Origin: an uncultured Clostridium sp.
GTDB lineage: Bacteria; Bacillota; Clostridia; Lachnospirales; Lachnospiraceae
DNA length: 5,755 nucleotides
Assembly: GCA_905192625.1 (NCBI GenBank)
Contig: CAJJLI010000172.1
Span: forward strand, 1 to 5,755
Direction: 5' to 3'
This document shows positions 1 through 5,727 of this stretch, one piece after another (within the stretch, counting starts at the first letter, position 1; the number at the start of each line of letters is the position of its first letter). The position numbers and the translations under genes are program-made. The notes beneath the pieces are model-generated. The model did not search any database and was not told the DNA's origin. It saw only the letters and a list, made by a program, of their open reading frames with translations.

Positions 1-108
1 GTAAACATTGACAGATGTTATATGATAGACCATGCATATGATCAGGTATTTAAAAGCTTTTCAAAAAAGATTCAAAAGGAATTATTAATTATAAATGATG
101 AGATTTAG
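1..108 (+). CDS. 3' end of an upstream gene (partial, unidentified)
   Basis: Frame 1 is open from the window edge for 35 codons and ends in TAG at 106-108. The other two plus frames hit stops within the first nine bases. The peptide reads VNIDRCYMIDHAYDQ and then a Lys-rich stretch ending IINDEI, which is plausible as the C-terminus of a globular protein. It is too short to assign to a family, and an open run of this length can occur by chance in AT-rich DNA. If real, it ends 74 bases before the AraC-type gene on the same strand and could be in the same operon, because no convincing terminator lies between them. Confidence 0.4.
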   Translation, partial: VNIDRCYMIDHAYDQVFKSFSKKIQKELLIINDEI

Positions 109-167
109 AGCAATATAATTGCAAGTTATATCAAGTTTTTAGATGAAATTCATGATATGATACAAGT

Positions 168-173
168 AAGGAG
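168..173 (+). promoter_or_regulatory. ribosome binding site that fixes a TTG start
   Basis: AAGGAG lies nine bases before the TTG at 183. An in-frame TGA at 174-176 rules out any start further upstream. The first in-frame ATG (207) would have no comparable site and would remove the start of the first helix, so TTG at 183 is the preferred start. Confidence 0.75.
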
Positions 174-182
174 TGATTTGAT

Positions 183-530
183 TTGTCAGTAACAACGATA
201 GAAACAATGGTTGAATGGGTAGAGGATAATATAAAGGAGAATCCAACATTAGAGCAAATGTCGGAATATGTAGGATATTCCTCTTATTATTGTTCCTCAA
301 AGTTTCATGAGTATGTTGGATTCACCTTCAAAGAATACATTGTAAAACGAAAGTTGAGCTTGGCTGCACTTGAAATAAAACAAACAAAACGAAGACTTTT
401 AGATGTTGCAATGGATTATGGATTTTCATCGCAGGAAGCATTTACAAGAGCTTTTGTTAAAACAATAGGGTGTACACCAAGCCAGTACCGGAAGCAATGT
501 TATACTTATGAAAAGAAAGCTCATAGTTAA
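183..530 (+). CDS. AraC/XylS-type transcriptional regulator, DNA-binding domain only
   Basis: This 115-residue protein is almost entirely an AraC-type double helix-turn-helix domain. The first HTH covers about residues 22-46 (TLEQMSEYVGYSSYY then SSKF) and the second about 72-103. It ends in the classic family signature, GFSSQEAFTRAF followed by GCTPSQYR. It should bind DNA as a monomer in the cytoplasm. The usual effector domain is missing: most AraC proteins have about 250-300 residues, while MarA and SoxS are single-domain proteins of similar length to this one. In Clostridia a similar N-terminal HTH is often followed by a GyrI-like ligand domain, but nothing resembling one follows the stop at 528-530. 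The start is TTG, with AAGGAG nine bases upstream. The gene ends 87 bases before the aminopeptidase start with no clear terminator between, so read-through is possible. Its target and signal are unknown; regulation may be through its own level, as for MarA/SoxS. Confidence 0.88.
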   Translation: MSVTTIETMVEWVEDNIKENPTLEQMSEYVGYSSYYCSSKFHEYVGFTFKEYIVKRKLSLAALEIKQTKRRLLDVAMDYGFSSQEAFTRAFVKTIGCTPSQYRKQCYTYEKKAHS

Positions 531-607
531 GTAGAATCACTTAAATAAAAAAAGAAAGTTAAAGTAAAGAACAAAGGGAGCTTTTTTAAGTCACCTTTGG
601 GTAGTAT

Positions 608-612
608 GGAGG
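608..612 (+). promoter_or_regulatory. ribosome binding site that fixes the aminopeptidase start
   Basis: GGAGG is followed by five bases and then ATG at 618. This places translation start at 618 rather than at the in-frame TTG at 597 or ATG at 606, which overlap or precede this site and have no ribosome site of their own. Confidence 0.8.
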
Positions 613-617
613 TAAGT

Positions 618-1493
618 ATGCAAGTTAAGTTAGGTAGAAATGATGTATGCTGGTGTGGTAGTGGCAAGAAATATAAGGTGTGCCATGCCGCATTTGATGA
701 TAAAATTGATAACTATAGAAGACAAGGTCACATGGTCCCATCTCACGATATCATTAAAACGAAAGAGCAAATTGATGGAATCAGAAAAAGTGGTAAGGTA
801 AACATTGCTGTTCTTGATTATGTCGCTGAGAATATTAAAGCTGGTATGTCAACGGAAGAAGTGGATCAATTGGTTTATAATAAAACAAAAGAACTTGGCG
901 GAATTCCAGCGCCACTGGGATTTGAAGGATTTCCAAAGAGTGTTTGTACCTCGATTAATAGTCAAGTATGCCACGGGATACCATCCGAAGATGATATTTT
1001 AAAGGATGGAGATATTGTTAATATTGACGTATCTACAATAGTAGATGGATATTATTCAGATTCTTCAAGAATGTTCTGCATAGGAAATGTAAGTGAAGAA
1101 AAACGAAAACTTGTTGAAGTAACTAAGGAGTGTATTGCACTTGGTCTTGAACAAGTAAAACCTTGGAACTTCCTTGGTGATATGGGGCAAGCAATTCATG
1201 ATCACGCGAAGAAAAATGGTTACACCATTGTAAAAGAAATCGGTGGTCATGGAGTTGGTTTAGAATTTCATGAGGAACCATTTGTAAGTTTTATTACGAA
1301 AAAAGGTACTGAAATGCTAATGGTACCAGGTATGGTATTTACAATAGAGCCTATGGTAAATATGGGGACCGACCAAATCTATGTGGATGATGCCAATGAT
1401 TGGACGGTATATACCGAGGATGGAATGCCATCTGCGCAATGGGAAGTGACCGTTGCAGTTACAGAGGATGGATATGAAATTTTAGCGTATTAG
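618..1493 (+). CDS. map: type I methionine aminopeptidase with N-terminal SEC-C zinc motif
   Basis: This cytoplasmic metalloenzyme removes the initiator methionine from nascent proteins. From the ATG at 618 it has 291 residues. Residues 5-23 are a SEC-C motif with zinc ligands Cys11, Cys13, Cys22 and His23 (CWCGSGKKYKVCH), as in SecA tails; it probably supports ribosome or protein contact. Residues 45-291 are the pita-bread peptidase. The two-metal site is complete: Asp137 (NIDVS), Asp148, His211 (GGHGVG), Glu244 (FTIEPMV) and Glu276 (SAQWEVT). His119 (CHGIPS) and His218 (FHEEP) match the E. coli catalytic histidines 79 and 178. Spacings match E. coli MetAP exactly (18, 11, 63 and 33 residues) except for one extra residue before the last Glu. 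Clostridia often carry this SEC-C form in addition to the shorter ribosomal-operon enzyme, so it is probably a second paralogue. An in-frame TTG at 597 would add seven residues but lacks a ribosome site. A terminator follows directly. Confidence 0.95.
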   Translation: MQVKLGRNDVCWCGSGKKYKVCHAAFDDKIDNYRRQGHMVPSHDIIKTKEQIDGIRKSGKVNIAVLDYVAENIKAGMSTEEVDQLVYNKTKELGGIPAPLGFEGFPKSVCTSINSQVCHGIPSEDDILKDGDIVNIDVSTIVDGYYSDSSRMFCIGNVSEEKRKLVEVTKECIALGLEQVKPWNFLGDMGQAIHDHAKKNGYTIVKEIGGHGVGLEFHEEPFVSFITKKGTEMLMVPGMVFTIEPMVNMGTDQIYVDDANDWTVYTEDGMPSAQWEVTVAVTEDGYEILAY

Positions 1494-1509
1494 TACTTAA
1501 AAATTTAAT

Positions 1510-1559
1510 AAGCTATCTATGAATTTTTATTATATAAGAGATTCATAGGTAGCTTTTTT
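1510..1559 (+). terminator. intrinsic terminator after the aminopeptidase gene
   Basis: The arms at 1510-1524 and 1541-1555 form a 15-bp stem with a single G-U wobble, around a loop of up to 16 nt. The stem runs into six T residues (1554-1559). It starts 17 bases after the stop codon, the expected place for the end of the AraC/aminopeptidase transcript. Confidence 0.92.
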
Positions 1560-1658
1560 CATTTTTATATTCTTTCAGATTTATTATATATCTATCAGAG
1601 AAGATGAAATAGAGAGGATAAATATAAATATAATTTAATTTTTATAATTAGTTTATCA

Positions 1659-1667
1659 TGTTATAAT
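1659..1667 (+). promoter_or_regulatory. extended -10 sigma-A-type promoter
   Basis: TGTTATAAT is a perfect -10 hexamer (1662-1667) with the TGn extension at 1659-1661. The -35 position 17 bases upstream (1639-1644, TTTTTA) is poor, which an extended -10 can offset. Transcription would start near 1674, about 35 bases before the ATG at 1709. The location just after a terminator fits a separate transcription unit. Confidence 0.6.
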
Positions 1668-1708
1668 TGGGAATAAGATTAAAATAAGAAGATGGAAGTG
1701 GGATTGTT

Positions 1709-2572
1709 ATGGTGGATATTACTGATTATGAAAAAAAGAGGATAAATACAGAAAGTCAAGAGAATCTCTTTAGACAACAAAATAAGAGAAATTTTATAAT
1801 TCCAGTACTTATTATCTTTCTTATGGCTGAATGGATTTTTTTAATGATATTATATTATAATAATTTAAAATACTATACAATATATCCGATGACATTTCGA
1901 TTAACATTTGAAGATAATAATATAAAAACTATGCAAATATTCTTCTTTGTATCATTTCTATTAATATTAATATGTTTTATAATCACGTATCGTATATTTA
2001 AGAAACGTTTTAGAGAAGGCTATTATAGGTTTAAAGATAAGGAATTTAAAAAGACAATTGTTGTTATTGGTATTATTGGAATTATTCTTCTATGTTTTTG
2101 CTTGATTGAAAAATCAAGAGAAGAAAATAATAAAGGATTTGAGCAGGAAATTGCTGAGCAATATTGTTATCAGTGGTTTGAGTTGAGAAACTTAACACAA
2201 AATATAATTTGGGAGTTAGAGACAGGGGGAGGTATATTAGGTATTGTTGAAAAATACGAGGAAGAATTTAGAGAATTTTCAATTGATTATACTGAATATC
2301 TTGCAAGAGATAGTGAACACTTATTGACCTTCTTTGTTGAATTTAGAAGTTTTATGAATAATCGGATACTAAAGGAAAATGATGAAGTAGAAAGAAATGA
2401 TAATTCAAATCTATTTATAGATATAGTTAAGGAAATACATCTTTTATCGGATACAATAGCTACACTAGATTACGATAAGCGTACTAATTTATTATGGGAA
2501 AATACGAAGGAAGGAAAGTTAATTCGAGAACAGATTTCGGAATTCCTTAGAAAGTTTTCTAACATTACATAA
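1709..2572 (+). CDS. hypothetical three-helix membrane protein with C-terminal soluble domain
   Basis: I do not recognise a family for this 287-residue protein. It has a charged N-tail (1-28), hydrophobic segments at about 29-50, 76-96 and 116-133, and a 150-residue C-terminal part. The loop between helices 2 and 3 (97-115) is strongly basic (KKRFREG, then KDKEFKK) and the N-tail ends in NKRN. By the positive-inside rule both should be cytoplasmic, leaving the C-terminal domain outside. That domain is charged, rich in Glu and aromatic residues, has no cysteine pair beyond one Cys near 143, and looks helical. No catalytic motif is visible. ATG at 1709 is preceded by only a weak ribosome site (GGAAG, ten bases away); GTG at 1712 is an alternative. 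The DNA is visibly more AT-rich than the aminopeptidase: 13 of 60 bases are G/C at 1801-1860 against 25 of 60 at 901-960. That suggests an acquired or fast-evolving orphan. It is flanked by its own promoter and a hairpin. Confidence 0.75.
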   Translation: MVDITDYEKKRINTESQENLFRQQNKRNFIIPVLIIFLMAEWIFLMILYYNNLKYYTIYPMTFRLTFEDNNIKTMQIFFFVSFLLILICFIITYRIFKKRFREGYYRFKDKEFKKTIVVIGIIGIILLCFCLIEKSREENNKGFEQEIAEQYCYQWFELRNLTQNIIWELETGGGILGIVEKYEEEFREFSIDYTEYLARDSEHLLTFFVEFRSFMNNRILKENDEVERNDNSNLFIDIVKEIHLLSDTIATLDYDKRTNLLWENTKEGKLIREQISEFLRKFSNIT

Positions 2573-2629
2573 GTATTAGAGATAAAAGTGATAACAAATA
2601 CTATTTTTCTTTTGAATTGTTTAAAATTA

Positions 2630-2669
2630 AATAAGAGGCAGTTGTAAGTAGTTACTACTGTCTCTTATT
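2630..2669. terminator. hairpin between convergent genes, probable bidirectional terminator
   Basis: The arms at 2630-2642 and 2657-2669 pair over 13 bp with one G-U wobble. Four more pairs inside (2644-2647 with 2652-2655) close on a GTAG tetraloop. Plus-strand transcripts of the membrane protein gene (stop at 2572) and minus-strand transcripts of the DUF554 gene (stop at 2720) both run into it. The U-tracts are broken on both sides: ATTAATATG on plus and TTATTTAATTTT on minus. Termination is therefore inferred mainly from stem strength and position, and looks better for the minus strand. Confidence 0.7.
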
Positions 2670-2719
2670 AATATGTAATTTAATTGTGATATTGTGTAGA
2701 GTTTAGTTATTAAGAATTG

Positions 2720-3427
2720 TTAAAAGAACAAATGATAAAAGACTGGAATTAATATGGCAGGTAGCATATTCCCTACCTTAAACTTTTTCCCGAAAGCTAA
2801 ATTAATTCCTACTCCAAATATTAATATCGATCCGATGAAAGATAAATCAGAGATCAAAGCATCATTTAAAAAAGGTGCAATAAAGCGTGATAAAATAGTG
2901 ATAGCTCCTTGATAAATACCCAGAGGTAGTGCAGCAAATAATGTACCGATTCCTAATGTCGCAGCAAAAACCATAGTAACAATTGCATCTAAAACAGATT
3001 TTGCATAAAGCATGGAAGGATCACCAAGCAGTCCATCATTTAAAGAACCAACAACAGCCATTGCTCCAACACAGATTACCAATGTATTCGATAGAAAGCC
3101 TTCCACAAACTGATTATTACCATTCGCTTTCACAAGCTTTTTTAAACGTTCACCAAGTCCCTCTAATCGGTCTTCAATACGGGCAATTTCACCTAGAAAC
3201 GTACCTAGTAATAATGAGACTATCATAAGCATGGTCCCGCTAGTAGAAAGCTCTGAATTCATAATCTTTAACATCCCTGTAAATGCTCCGCCAGCGCCAA
3301 TAAATAGAACGCAAAGACCAAGTGCTTGCATGAGTGATTCTTCAAATCTTTTTTCAAGCTTATCATTTAATAATAAGCCAATGATACCTCCAATAATAAC
3401 AGCAAACACATTTGCAATGGTCCCCAT
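2720..3427 (-). CDS. DUF554 family integral membrane protein (YqgA/YdfK-like)
   Basis: This 235-residue protein has the usual length and look of the DUF554 family, known from E. coli YqgA and B. subtilis YdfK, whose function is not established; a transport role has been supposed. It opens with the family-typical GTIANVFAVIIGGIIG. A conserved-looking core follows at about 121-140: GAMAVVGSLNDGL, then GDPSMLYAKSVLD. Hydrophobic segments lie near residues 3-20, 33-53, 62-80, 111-128, 141-163, 166-183, 193-212 and 218-234, so seven or eight crossings are likely. The only long hydrophilic stretch (81-108, rich in Arg/Lys/Glu) should be a cytoplasmic loop. GGAGGG lies six bases before the ATG, which supports this start. 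The gene is downstream of and codirectional with the DUF4914 gene, but a strong hairpin separates them, so it probably has its own promoter. A 16-bp palindrome in its leader may be an operator. Confidence 0.9.
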   Translation of the reverse strand: MGTIANVFAVIIGGIIGLLLNDKLEKRFEESLMQALGLCVLFIGAGGAFTGMLKIMNSELSTSGTMLMIVSLLLGTFLGEIARIEDRLEGLGERLKKLVKANGNNQFVEGFLSNTLVICVGAMAVVGSLNDGLLGDPSMLYAKSVLDAIVTMVFAATLGIGTLFAALPLGIYQGAITILSRFIAPFLNDALISDLSFIGSILIFGVGINLAFGKKFKVGNMLPAILIPVFYHLFF

Positions 3428-3458
3428 GTTATTCCCTCCAAGTAATGTAGTTTTAATG

Positions 3459-3474
3459 TTTTTACATGTAAAAA
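3459..3474. promoter_or_regulatory. perfect 16-bp palindrome, candidate operator of the DUF554 gene
   Basis: TTTTTACATGTAAAAA is a perfect palindrome, 32 bases upstream of the DUF554 start codon. A possible -10 (TATACA on the minus strand, 3495-3490) would put the transcription start near 3483, so the palindrome would lie at about +9 to +24, a repressor-type position. The promoter is weak by eye and the binding protein is unknown. Confidence 0.4.
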
Positions 3475-3525
3475 GTTACTATGAAACTATGTATATTCCA
3501 AAATTTTATCCAATGAATATTACAA

Positions 3526-3560
3526 GCAGCTCCCCAATGCATAAAGCTTTGGGGAGCTGC
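3526..3560 (-). terminator. GC-rich hairpin after the DUF4914 gene
   Basis: The arms at 3526-3537 and 3549-3560 form a perfect 12-bp stem (GCAGCTCCCCAA and its complement) around an 11-nt loop, the most GC-rich element in the intergenic DNA. It lies 35 bases past the DUF4914 stop codon on that gene's strand. The following minus-strand tract, TTGTAATATT, is an interrupted U-run, so termination may be partial, with some read-through to DUF554. No gene on the plus strand leads into it. Confidence 0.75.
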
Positions 3561-3595
3561 AATTTTAGAAAGAAACATCCATTTTAAACGCTAAA

Positions 3596-5470
3596 TTAAT
3601 ATCTCATTGGAATAATCTTTGTATAATCTTCAACAGAAGCATCGTTTAAGAATAATTCAATGATTTGTTTTCCAATTGGGTTTAATTCTGGTGTATTAAA
3701 CTTAACAATTTCTTCTTTAAAGAAATCAACAAGCATCTTAGCACCTTCATCATAGCCTTCTGTTCCAAGTTCCTTTTGAAGTTCTGGCTGTAAGAAGGAC
3801 TTTCTAATGTAGTGACCATCTATTTTAACAGAATCAAGGCTGAAACCTAATAAGGAACAACGAGATTCAATAAAATGTTCTGGTTTGAACTTTGCACTAC
3901 CTCTTCTTGAAATATATTCACGTGCAATCCATTGTGGCATAAAGCCTACTTCATATGCACCAATATGCTGATTTGGTATTAATAAGTATCTAGTGTTTGT
4001 AGAATTAAGGACTTGATCTAATAATAGATTTGCTTGATCTACCATCTTGCCAGTTGCGAATGGCCAGTATGAACCAACACCTTCACTTGTTAAGCCCTTA
4101 GAAGAAATAATACTTGGGTTATTATAACCTCTTGGAGCAACCAATCTCCAAATCCAAGCTAGAGCTGGAGGAAGTACGTGGAATAAACCTAAAATACCAT
4201 AGTTTGGATTTTCTTTTGTTGTTGGAGGTGTTCTAACCCCAAAGCTTCTTACATCAATCTCCACTGGTTCTTCAATGGAATTAGGAACCATATCTCTTGG
4301 AAGAATAACTCTTGGGTTTGGACAAGGTTTACCGTTTGAATCTAGTGTATGATCCCAAGGCATACATGTAGATCCTGGACATGCCTGTAAGTTAAAGAAT
4401 ACTAAAGGTTTCTCAGGCTGTAAGAAAATCTTTTCGTATTGAGGTACACTACCATAACCAGTAATGTTATCAAGACGAATAAACCATCCATCTTCCGCAT
4501 CTTGAACGACTAGTTTATGGCTATTGTTTTGCATTCCTGGATGGCAAAGTGCCATATCGTCAGTAACTGGTAATAAATCACTATTTTCCATCAAATCGAT
4601 ATACGTCTTTTCTCCAGAAACAATATTTTTACCTAATACAATTCTTCCATCCATTCCCTTATGAACGGCTTCAAGCATTTCACTTTTACCACCACCAGAA
4701 GCACCTTCATGCATAATTACGATTTCATTGTCGTATGGAGTGATAACTTTAACAGTAGAAGCATGAACAGTCGTCCATTTTTCTCTTTCACCGATGTTTA
4801 GTAAAACACCATATACACCTTTTTTCGCACTTGGACCTGGATATAAGTTATATGAATATAGCTCATGAACGTCGTCAAGTCGGTTATGAACAACAATCTG
4901 CTTTCCGTTAAAACGAGTGTGTCTAAATGGAGGTGCTAAAAAGATAATTGCTTTTGGACAAAAACCATCTGGTAGATCTTTAAAGCTAATATAATACTGT
5001 AAGTCAGCGATTCCTAATGCAAAGAACGCAGCATTTGCAGGAGCTATTAAAAGAGCATCATAGCCATATTCATTTCCACCCGCTTTAAATGCTGTAAGAA
5101 TTAAATCTTGTTTCTTTAACCAATCAAATGTCTCATTTCTTAAAGTATCAAATTCTTCATTATATCTGTCTGTAAATTTTGGCTTATCGGTTGGATTATG
5201 ATCAGCAACCACTGTACAATCTGGGTCACGTCTTCTCATATAATCTTCTGGATAGTTAATAACAACACCATTTTTACAACGAGTTACAGTAGCTTCAAGA
5301 ACACTTCCCTTGCCCTCAACATCATATTTTACTTCATGATAATTTTTTGAATCACCGAAGGAAAGCTCTACAAGCTCCTCTCTAGATTCTGGGAAAATCA
5401 CACGGTTACTATTTTTGAGTATATCAAGAACATACTCAGGTAATATCATTTTGTTTAAGTTATTTTCCAT
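3596..5470 (-). CDS. DUF4914 family protein with HPr kinase/PEPCK-like P-loop
   Basis: This 624-residue soluble protein matches my recollection of the DUF4914 family in length and sequence; no function is established. No signal peptide or membrane helix is seen, so it should be cytoplasmic. The clearest motif is a Walker A loop at residues 256-263 (GASGGGKS), followed by Glu264. About 40 residues later comes PVTDDMALCHPG with Asp304-Asp305. Glycine-loop, Lys-Ser-Glu and a downstream Asp pair recall HPr kinase/phosphorylase (GxSGxGKSE, then ADD) and, more distantly, ATP-type PEP carboxykinase. A nucleotide-dependent phosphotransferase or carboxykinase-like role is therefore inferred. Residues 1-250 form an N-terminal region with no motif I can name. 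Residues 360-395 hold three cysteines (364, 369, 383) in a Pro-rich stretch. The ATG at 5470 has AAAGGA 12 bases upstream, a rather long gap. It is probably monocistronic, with a strong promoter inside inverted repeats and a leader of about 170 nt. Confidence 0.88.
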   Translation of the reverse strand: MENNLNKMILPEYVLDILKNSNRVIFPESREELVELSFGDSKNYHEVKYDVEGKGSVLEATVTRCKNGVVINYPEDYMRRRDPDCTVVADHNPTDKPKFTDRYNEEFDTLRNETFDWLKKQDLILTAFKAGGNEYGYDALLIAPANAAFFALGIADLQYYISFKDLPDGFCPKAIIFLAPPFRHTRFNGKQIVVHNRLDDVHELYSYNLYPGPSAKKGVYGVLLNIGEREKWTTVHASTVKVITPYDNEIVIMHEGASGGGKSEMLEAVHKGMDGRIVLGKNIVSGEKTYIDLMENSDLLPVTDDMALCHPGMQNNSHKLVVQDAEDGWFIRLDNITGYGSVPQYEKIFLQPEKPLVFFNLQACPGSTCMPWDHTLDSNGKPCPNPRVILPRDMVPNSIEEPVEIDVRSFGVRTPPTTKENPNYGILGLFHVLPPALAWIWRLVAPRGYNNPSIISSKGLTSEGVGSYWPFATGKMVDQANLLLDQVLNSTNTRYLLIPNQHIGAYEVGFMPQWIAREYISRRGSAKFKPEHFIESRCSLLGFSLDSVKIDGHYIRKSFLQPELQKELGTEGYDEGAKMLVDFFKEEIVKFNTPELNPIGKQIIELFLNDASVEDYTKIIPMRY

Positions 5471-5642
5471 ATAAAACCATATTCCTTTCTCTTTGCTCTG
5501 GCAAAATTATATAAATGTTCTTCATCAATAGATAGAAGCCCACTGCCATCTTTTTAGTTTTTTAAACCTTTATCAACGTATCTATTCCTATGTAATTTAC
5601 CACATAAAATATTTAATAACACGAATGAAAACGAAGGCTAAA
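5471..5642 (-). promoter_or_regulatory. long 5' leader of the DUF4914 gene
   Basis: If transcription starts near 5643, the untranslated leader is about 173 nt. It contains the AAAGGA ribosome site (minus strand, 5488-5483) and a purine-rich A stretch at about 5573-5550. No riboswitch or RNA gene is recognisable, and only short AT pairings (for example ATGT with ACAT near 5589-5606) can be drawn. A 29-codon reading frame (5549-5460) overlaps the DUF4914 start out of frame but has no ribosome site. Confidence 0.4.
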
Positions 5643-5649
5643 AATAAGT

Positions 5650-5679
5650 ATTATAATTACAATGAAATTTTCATTGCAA
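5650..5679 (-). promoter_or_regulatory. sigma-A-type promoter of the DUF4914 gene
   Basis: On the minus strand there is a -35 TTGCAA (5679-5674, four of six consensus bases), an 18-bp spacer and a perfect -10 TATAAT (5655-5650). This predicts a start near 5643. It is the best promoter match upstream of the gene and lies inside the inverted repeat at 5653-5694. Confidence 0.65.
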
Positions 5680-5694
5680 AATAATTGTAATTAT
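5653..5694. repeat. nested inverted repeats over the DUF4914 promoter, candidate operator
   Basis: The outer arms ATAATTACAAT (5653-5663) and ATTGTAATTAT (5684-5694) are a perfect 11-bp inverted repeat. Inside, CAATGAAA (5660-5667) and TTTCATTG (5669-5676) form a second perfect 8-bp repeat around one base. The left outer arm overlaps the -10 and the inner repeat overlaps the -35, so a bound protein would block RNA polymerase. AT-rich DNA makes short repeats common, but nested perfect ones exactly on a promoter are less expected. Confidence 0.5.
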
Positions 5695-5713
5695 GTTTAA
5701 AATCATTTTGTAG

Positions 5714-5727
5714 AATTGTATACAATT
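5714..5727. repeat. 14-bp perfect palindrome upstream of the DUF4914 promoter
   Basis: AATTGTATACAATT is a perfect palindrome centred about 45 bp upstream of the -35. Its ATTGT/ACAAT half-sites match those in the arms at 5659-5663 and 5684-5688, so the three elements may bind the same regulator. The remaining DNA out to 5755 shows no gene or other motif I can support. Confidence 0.4.

Noticed and set aside
114..161. Possible promoter of the AraC-type gene (TATAAT at 114-119 or TGATATGAT at 153-161)
   Set aside because: The first has no -35 at a usable distance; the second would start transcription at the ribosome site itself. In AT-rich DNA such hexamers are common.
517..599. Possible terminator between the AraC-type gene and the aminopeptidase gene (AAAGCTC with GAGCTTT, or CAAAGG with CCTTTG)
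   Set aside because: The first pairing has a loop of over 50 nt and the second has only six pairs with no U-run after it; neither is a convincing intrinsic terminator.
805..1002. Plus-strand 65-codon frame inside the aminopeptidase gene
   Set aside because: It overlaps a gene with complete catalytic residues in another frame, has no ribosome site and no recognisable protein features.
1065..1250. Minus-strand 61-codon frame
   Set aside because: It is antisense to the catalytic core of the aminopeptidase, with no ribosome site or family resemblance.
2983..3587. Two plus-strand frames (2983-3228 and 3231-3587)
   Set aside because: They are antisense to the DUF554 gene. The second also runs through its start region and the GC-rich hairpin, and neither peptide looks like a real protein.
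5460..5549. 29-codon minus-strand frame in the DUF4914 leader as a gene
   Set aside because: The upstream sequence is A-rich with no ribosome site, so I keep it only as a low-interest possibility.
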